Virus record (IMG/VR): IMGVR_UViG_3300021142_000163 | Span: 1-25,789 of that record | DNA: 25,789 nt | Source: a virus | Direction: 5' to 3' (one strand) | In this document: piece by piece, positions 21,641 through 25,789 of the stretch | Layout: every line of letters begins with the position of its first letter | How positions within the stretch are numbered: the stretch's first letter is position 1 | The notes under the pieces: generated by a model | What the model saw: only the letters and a program-made list of their open reading frames with translations | What the model was told of the DNA's origin: nothing | Databases searched by the model: none | Position numbers and translations under genes: made by a program

Positions 21641-22864
21641 ATGAAGAAGATTTTAGAATTAGGCGATCACTATGTAAGTGATTTTATGAAGCCAGGCGCA
21701 GAAATGCGTGAAACAAAGCCATGGAGTCTTGATTTGTATCTTGACGAAACCATTGGTGCTGCTCGTCTTGATGGCGTTGCACCACTTGATAAGATGTATG
21801 GTCAGTATTGGTACCGTAGTGGCATCAATACAAGCATGACAAAGCAGTTGGGTGAAATCGTAGCTGAAATTACGAGCCGCACAAAGATTAACAATGGTGA
21901 TATATGGCTTGATATTGCTTGTAATGATGGTACATTGCTACGTCAGGTTCCTGATAATATGATTAAGTTGGGTATTGATCCTGCTGATGATTCATATTAT
22001 GAAGAGAGCAGCAAGGTTGCAGAAGTCAAGCAAGATTTCTTTAGTCGTGAAGCATATGATAGTCTTGGTTATGGCAATGAAAAGGTAAAGGTTATCACTT
22101 GCATTGCTATGTTCTATGATTTGAACGACCCTCGCCCATTTATTCGTGATGCTCATTCTATTCTTGCAGAAGATGGCGTGTTTGTTCTACAAATGAGTTA
22201 TACTCCGCTTATGTTAAAGCAGTTAGCATTTGATAATATCTGCCATGAACATGTTTATTACTATGACCTACGCAGTATTAAAAAGTTGTTTGAAGGCGAA
22301 GGATTTGTTCTACGTGATTGTTCACTAAACGACACCAATGGCGGTTCATTCCGTGTTACCTTCCAAAAGGCTAGCAGCGATATCAAGACTTTTGCAACTC
22401 AGCAGATTCGTGATGTTTGCGAGTTCCGTATTAATTCAACTCTTGCATATGAAGAACAGGCTTGGGATATCACTGACGAAGCACACTGGAAAGCATTTGG
22501 TGATAATATTTGGTCATTGAAGCAACAGGTTCTTGATTTCTTGCATCAAGCAAAGGCAGAAGGCAAGAAAGTGTATGGGTATGGTGCATCAACTAAAGGC
22601 AATACTTTACTACAATTGTTTGGTATTACTCCTGACCTTATGACCGCTATTGCTGAACGTTCACCATATAAGTTTGGTTTGCAGACTGTTGGAACTAATA
22701 TTCCAATTTGCAGCGAAGAAGAAATGCGAGCAGCAAACCCAGATTACTTGCTTGTTCTTCCTTGGCATTTTTTGGATGAATTCGTCAAGCGTGAAGGTGA
22801 CTTTATCGCAAAGGGCGGCAAACTTATAGTTCCTTGTCCTAAATTTGCCGTGATTGGTGCCTAA
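21641..22864 (+). CDS. SAM-dependent C-methyltransferase-like protein
   Basis: The protein has 407 residues. It has a class I methyltransferase fold with motif [14 protein letters not shown] at 90-102, a central [20 protein letters not shown] segment typical of sugar C-methyltransferases, and a C-terminal domain with [17 protein letters not shown] near 310. Related enzymes methylate 4-keto-6-deoxy sugar nucleotides, the kind of product that Gmd makes. The usual N-terminal zinc-binding CxxC module is absent: the protein starts directly at the [11 protein letters not shown] part that normally follows it. This may be a natural short form or a defect. The 3' end overlaps the antisense endonuclease gene by 26 bases. 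An SD-like AGGA lies before the ATG. Confidence 0.75.
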   Translation: MKKILELGDHYVSDFMKPGAEMRETKPWSLDLYLDETIGAARLDGVAPLDKMYGQYWYRSGINTSMTKQLGEIVAEITSRTKINNGDIWLDIACNDGTLLRQVPDNMIKLGIDPADDSYYEESSKVAEVKQDFFSREAYDSLGYGNEKVKVITCIAMFYDLNDPRPFIRDAHSILAEDGVFVLQMSYTPLMLKQLAFDNICHEHVYYYDLRSIKKLFEGEGFVLRDCSLNDTNGGSFRVTFQKASSDIKTFATQQIRDVCEFRINSTLAYEEQAWDITDEAHWKAFGDNIWSLKQQVLDFLHQAKAEGKKVYGYGASTKGNTLLQLFGITPDLMTAIAERSPYKFGLQTVGTNIPICSEEEMRAANPDYLLVLPWHFLDEFVKREGDFIAKGGKLIVPCPKFAVIGA

Positions 22865-23390
22865 TTCGGTTTTTTGCCGATTCGCTCATTTTGCGACGAG
22901 TTTCGTCAGAAATTATTCTGGTTTTATTATAATTGATAAGTGCCAACCTACATTTCTCACGGAGTTCGTCGCTTAAAGGAGCACGATTTTTTTGTGCAAT
23001 GTTTAGTTTTTCTCGATGTTTTTCCGATAAAGGTTTTCCTTTTTTGGCGAAACTCATTTTAGCAAGAGATTCAGGCGAACGATTGCGTGATGCAAGTCCA
23101 ATTTTTTCTCTCGTTTCTTTTGATGGATTTGCACCCCCATCGCCGCCGTCAGTTAAATTGTGTAATATGCCTGTTCCTAAATCTTTACGACCATATTTGG
23201 TAATAAGTTCTCGTTCTAAATTAAATGCTTGATCTTCTGTAAGATTATCTGAAATTATAATAATTCTATTTTTATCTTTTGGTGGTTTTACACGATGATG
23301 TGAAGAAAAGGCTCTATAACCTTTGCCTTTGCCAATGTAATATGGAGTTAAATCTTCACGAATGTATTGATATACATAATAAGTATTCAT
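22839..23390 (-). CDS. GIY-YIG homing endonuclease with NUMOD3 repeats (antisense)
   Basis: The protein has 183 residues and is homologous to the one at 3519. The GIY-YIG core is [20 protein letters not shown] at 4-23, followed by R26, the likely catalytic Glu at 59 in [18 protein letters not shown], and a DGGDGG loop near 81. The C-terminal half is made of NUMOD3-like repeats, for example [20 protein letters not shown]. It lies antisense in the glycan operon and may be a mobile insertion. It has the same structured leader as its relative. Its insertion separates the methyltransferase from the glycosyltransferase-like gene, which has its own promoter. Confidence 0.9.
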   Translation of the reverse strand: MNTYYVYQYIREDLTPYYIGKGKGYRAFSSHHRVKPPKDKNRIIIISDNLTEDQAFNLERELITKYGRKDLGTGILHNLTDGGDGGANPSKETREKIGLASRNRSPESLAKMSFAKKGKPLSEKHREKLNIAQKNRAPLSDELREKCRLALINYNKTRIISDETRRKMSESAKNRIRHQSRQI

Positions 23391-23453
23391 GCTGTTGCCC
23401 TCCTAGGCGATAGAGTAGGTGGGATTGCCGTCCGTGACCTACACTATTATTTA
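23391..23453 (-). promoter_or_regulatory. Conserved structured leader of GIY-YIG endonuclease (copy 2)
   Basis: Read on the minus strand, it runs from TAAATA (23453 to 23448) to CAACAG before the ATG at 23390, with three substitutions relative to copy 1 (3455-3518). Both stem arms are unchanged: on the plus strand ATAG-A-GTAGGT (23410-23420) against ACCTAC-A-CTAT (23437-23447). The GGAGGG ribosome-binding site is also kept. The changes fall in the loop and in the GCC-T(G/A)GG linker. Confidence 0.7.
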
Positions 23454-23464
23454 TCATTATTATT

Positions 23465-23493
23465 TTGACAACGCTTGCTAATATAGGTATAAT
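23465..23493 (+). promoter_or_regulatory. Consensus sigma-70 promoter
   Basis: TTGACA (23465-23470) and TATAAT (23488-23493) are both perfect and 17 bases apart. The ATG of the next gene is at 23501, seven bases after the -10, so the transcript would begin at or one base before the start codon. Confidence 0.75.
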
Positions 23494-23500
23494 TAAAAGT

Positions 23501-24424
23501 ATGAAAACAGTTGAAAATATTATTTTTTATAATCATTGGCATTATGGTGACCTATTCTCTACACGAGGATGGGTTGCCGATATTAAACGTCAATTGCCAG
23601 AAACAAACTTCTTTTATGCTCATAAAAAAGATAATCGAGCAACTATTGATATTGCAGAAAAGTTAGACGATGAAAACAATGCAGCAGTTCTTGATGGTAT
23701 TAGTCAGTGGAATCGCTTTGGCAGTGACGACGATACCATTCTTATTAATACATGGGTGGGGTCATATATGGGATTATGGGCTAACACCCATCCTTCTTAC
23801 ATTAGCCATCACCGCATTGTGGGCGAGTGTTACAATAATCTTCGTCAGCAATTTGGCATCGACCTCGAACTAAGTGACGATGTGTGGGATTATGTTCCGC
23901 AGGTTGATTACAGCCATTATCATACTCCGATTAAGGAAATTCAAGACGAGTTAGTAGGCAATGTTTATTTGTTCTGCAATAGTTCTGTTGCAAGCAAACA
24001 AAGCAGCATGGACAATATGCAAAAAATTATTGAGTATATTGCTGATAATCACAAAAGCGATACTATTGTTGCAACTGAAAAGTTTGAAACAAAGTGTAAA
24101 AATATCATGTTTACTGATGATATGTTTGTAACTGCATGTGACCTTTGTGAGATTTCTCTGCTTTCTACCAAAGTAAATCTTATTGTTGGTAAGAATAGCG
24201 GACCATTTACCTATGCAAATACCAAAGATAACTTGCTTGATAAGAGTAAAGTATTTGTAAACTTTAGCCATAAACCAGAAGATACACTGCCTTATGGTCT
24301 TGATATTGGTGCAGACTTCCGCTTTAGTAACACTACTTTTGCAAGTCCAGCAGTAAAAATTATTGAGACTGCTATCAGCGATATCAAAAATAACAAACAG
24401 GTATCTGGTTTTAAGAATGCGTAA
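23501..24424 (+). CDS. Putative glycosyltransferase (GT-B/GT9-like)
   Basis: The protein has 307 residues from ATG 23501; the frame continues up to a TTG that is part of the promoter -35 and can be excluded. NHWHYGDLFSTRGWVADIKR near residue 11 recalls the H-x-GD loop of GT-B enzymes such as the heptosyltransferase (GT9) group, and IVGKNSGPFTYANTKDN near residue 240 resembles the donor-binding region. The middle is divergent, and the family call rests on these segments and the sugar-gene context. A leaderless mRNA is expected from the promoter position. The stop overlaps the next start by eight bases. Confidence 0.5.
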   Translation: MKTVENIIFYNHWHYGDLFSTRGWVADIKRQLPETNFFYAHKKDNRATIDIAEKLDDENNAAVLDGISQWNRFGSDDDTILINTWVGSYMGLWANTHPSYISHHRIVGECYNNLRQQFGIDLELSDDVWDYVPQVDYSHYHTPIKEIQDELVGNVYLFCNSSVASKQSSMDNMQKIIEYIADNHKSDTIVATEKFETKCKNIMFTDDMFVTACDLCEISLLSTKVNLIVGKNSGPFTYANTKDNLLDKSKVFVNFSHKPEDTLPYGLDIGADFRFSNTTFASPAVKIIETAISDIKNNKQVSGFKNA

Positions 24425-25346
24425 AATAGCAATTGTAATGAATAGCGAGACAAACTGTGGGATTCATACCTATGGTTTGTTTTCCCATAATATTCTAAAA
24501 CAATCGCAAAAATATGAATTTATGCTAGTAGAAGTCAATGGACCTGAACAGTTCTATGGCTTCTACAGCCAATATGTTGTAGATGGTATTATTTGGAATC
24601 ATCATCCATCTACCATGCCTTGGTTAACTGAACAGGTTCTAGCATCTACTGGTATTCCGCAATATGTTATTACAGGTCACGACAATTATAATATATTTCC
24701 ACATATGACGCATCATTTTGTTTGTGATCCTACATTCCAAGCAACTGAAACGCATAGCCCTATTGGTCGTCCACTTATATTCTATGATGATATTGTGTAT
24801 TCGCCACCTGGTGAAGTGTTAAAGATTGGTTCGTTTGGTTTTGGTCAGCATAGCAAGAATTTTCCACGCATTATTGAATTAGTCAATGAGCAATTTGATG
24901 AACTCGTTGAAGTCAATATCAATATTTCATATGGTGCTTATGTTGATATGACAGGCGGTCTTGCCCATAGCATTGCTGATCATTGCCGTGCTATTGCAAA
25001 ACCTAATGTCAAGGTTAATATCACTCATGATTTTATACCAGATCGTCATAGTTTATCAAAGTTCTTGAATAATAACGACATTAATATGTTCTTATATGCA
25101 ACACAACCAGGTCGTGGTATTAGTAGTTGTGTTGACAGTGGCTTAACAGCTATGAAGCCTATGCTATTAAGTGATAGTAATATGTATCGTCATATGAATT
25201 GGAAACAAGAGTTACTAGCCGAAAAGAATACAATAAAAGATACAATTGCTCGTGGTTTAGAACCTACTAATGAGTTCCGTGAATTTTGGAGCAATGAGAA
25301 TTATATAAGAGATTTTGAAAAAGTATTGGATAAAACATATGGATAA
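24417..25346 (+). CDS. Putative glycosyltransferase (GT4-like)
   Basis: The protein has 309 residues from ATG 24417; upstream in-frame codons lie in the previous gene. RKIAIVMNSETNCGIHTYGL near the start resembles the acceptor-side loop of GT-B enzymes. VLKIGSFGFGQHSKNFPRII near residue 140 resembles the opening of the donor domain, and NMFLYATQPGRGISSCVDSG near residue 228 the EX7E-type region, although the two Glu residues are not clear. It is likely to transfer a sugar to a glycan or virion part. It overlaps both neighbours by eight bases. Confidence 0.5.
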   Translation: MRKIAIVMNSETNCGIHTYGLFSHNILKQSQKYEFMLVEVNGPEQFYGFYSQYVVDGIIWNHHPSTMPWLTEQVLASTGIPQYVITGHDNYNIFPHMTHHFVCDPTFQATETHSPIGRPLIFYDDIVYSPPGEVLKIGSFGFGQHSKNFPRIIELVNEQFDELVEVNINISYGAYVDMTGGLAHSIADHCRAIAKPNVKVNITHDFIPDRHSLSKFLNNNDINMFLYATQPGRGISSCVDSGLTAMKPMLLSDSNMYRHMNWKQELLAEKNTIKDTIARGLEPTNEFREFWSNENYIRDFEKVLDKTYG

Positions 25347-25789
25347 GAAAGCAATTGTAATTGGCGCAGGTGGATTTATTGGCAGTCACATTGCCAAACG
25401 TCTCAAAGCGGATGGTTATTGGGTTCGTGGAGTTGATTTAAAAGCGCCAGAATTTAGTAGTTCAGGGTGTGATGAGTTTTTTATTGGCGATTGTCGCAAT
25501 CCAAAGGTGGTTGATTTTATTATTGACCAAAAAGTAGATAGAGTATTCCAACTTGCTGCAGATATGGGCGGTGCTGGCTATATCAACACTGGCGATCACG
25601 ATGCTGATGTTATGAATAATAGTGCAAAGATTAATCTTAATGTGCTAGATGCTTGTCGTCAGCAAGGCATTGAACAGGCATTTTTTAGCAGCAGTGCTTG
25701 TGTTTATAATGAGCATAATCAGATGGATAGGGAAAATCCAGACTGCCGTGAAGAAACTGCTTATCCAGCTTTCCCTGATAGCGAATATG
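25339..25789 (+). CDS. GDP-mannose 3,5-epimerase-like protein (3' end outside window)
   Basis: The first 150 codons are present. The NAD-binding GAGGFIGSHIAKRL starts at residue 9. FQLAADMGGAGYINT near residue 72 and FFSSSACVYNEHNQ near residue 115 are typical of the plant and bacterial GDP-mannose 3,5-epimerase family, where LAADMGG and SSACIYP are conserved. Members convert GDP-mannose to GDP-L-galactose or L-gulose. The active-site Tyr-x3-Lys falls beyond the window. A relative acting on another sugar nucleotide cannot be ruled out. It overlaps the upstream gene by eight bases. Confidence 0.7.
   Translation, partial: MDKKAIVIGAGGFIGSHIAKRLKADGYWVRGVDLKAPEFSSSGCDEFFIGDCRNPKVVDFIIDQKVDRVFQLAADMGGAGYINTGDHDADVMNNSAKINLNVLDACRQQGIEQAFFSSSACVYNEHNQMDRENPDCREETAYPAFPDSEY

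Noticed and set aside
1-25789. CRISPR array, tRNA, rRNA or insertion sequence
   Set aside because: I saw no regularly spaced direct repeats, no cloverleaf-like gene in the short gaps, and no transposase or terminal inverted repeats. The mobile elements here are homing endonucleases and an intein.

Overview
This window is part of a T4-like contractile-tailed phage (myovirus) genome. The evidence is a tail tube protein (gp19), a gp4-type head completion protein, a two-part terminase, gp32, UvsX and UvsY, together with T4-late-type promoter motifs ((T/A/C)ATAAATA). The gp32 and UvsY sequences resemble, from memory, those of marine T4-like phages of cyanobacteria and SAR11-type hosts. The DNA is AT-rich and the genes are tightly packed, with many ATGA or 8-base overlaps. 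The sequence alone does not identify the host.

Bases 1-7361 are a late structural module: tail tube, a larger tube-like protein, a small conserved protein, gp4, a probable small terminase, a GIY-YIG homing endonuclease, three proteins of unknown function, and three tandem paralogues whose first ten residues look like the capsid-targeting peptide of T4 internal head proteins. An HNH nuclease gene lies antisense at 7358-7864. Bases 7938-10626 encode the large terminase in two pieces. The first ends in a 31-residue N-intein and the second begins with a 113-residue C-intein, with a separate HNH homing endonuclease between them. Removing the intein restores a continuous gp17 sequence. A 974-residue virion-type protein and two small genes follow.

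Bases 14033-20170 mix replication and recombination genes (gp32, uvsX, uvsY) with much more AT-rich accessory genes: two radical SAM proteins of the same layout, a sulfotransferase-like protein and a small unknown. Bases 20222-25789 are a sugar-nucleotide and glycan module: GDP-mannose 4,6-dehydratase, a DUF6165-like protein, a C-methyltransferase-like protein, two glycosyltransferase-like proteins and a GDP-mannose 3,5-epimerase-like gene cut by the window end. A second, antisense GIY-YIG homing endonuclease interrupts it.

The main observations are: (1) the atypically split terminase intein with its nuclease; (2) a T4-late-like TAAATA element exactly five bases before the ATG of six genes, five of them without a usable Shine-Dalgarno sequence, which suggests leaderless late mRNAs; (3) a nearly identical structured leader of about 62 bases in front of both GIY-YIG endonucleases; and (4) the capsid-targeting-like N-termini. 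Family assignments are by recognition of sequence motifs. No database search was run.
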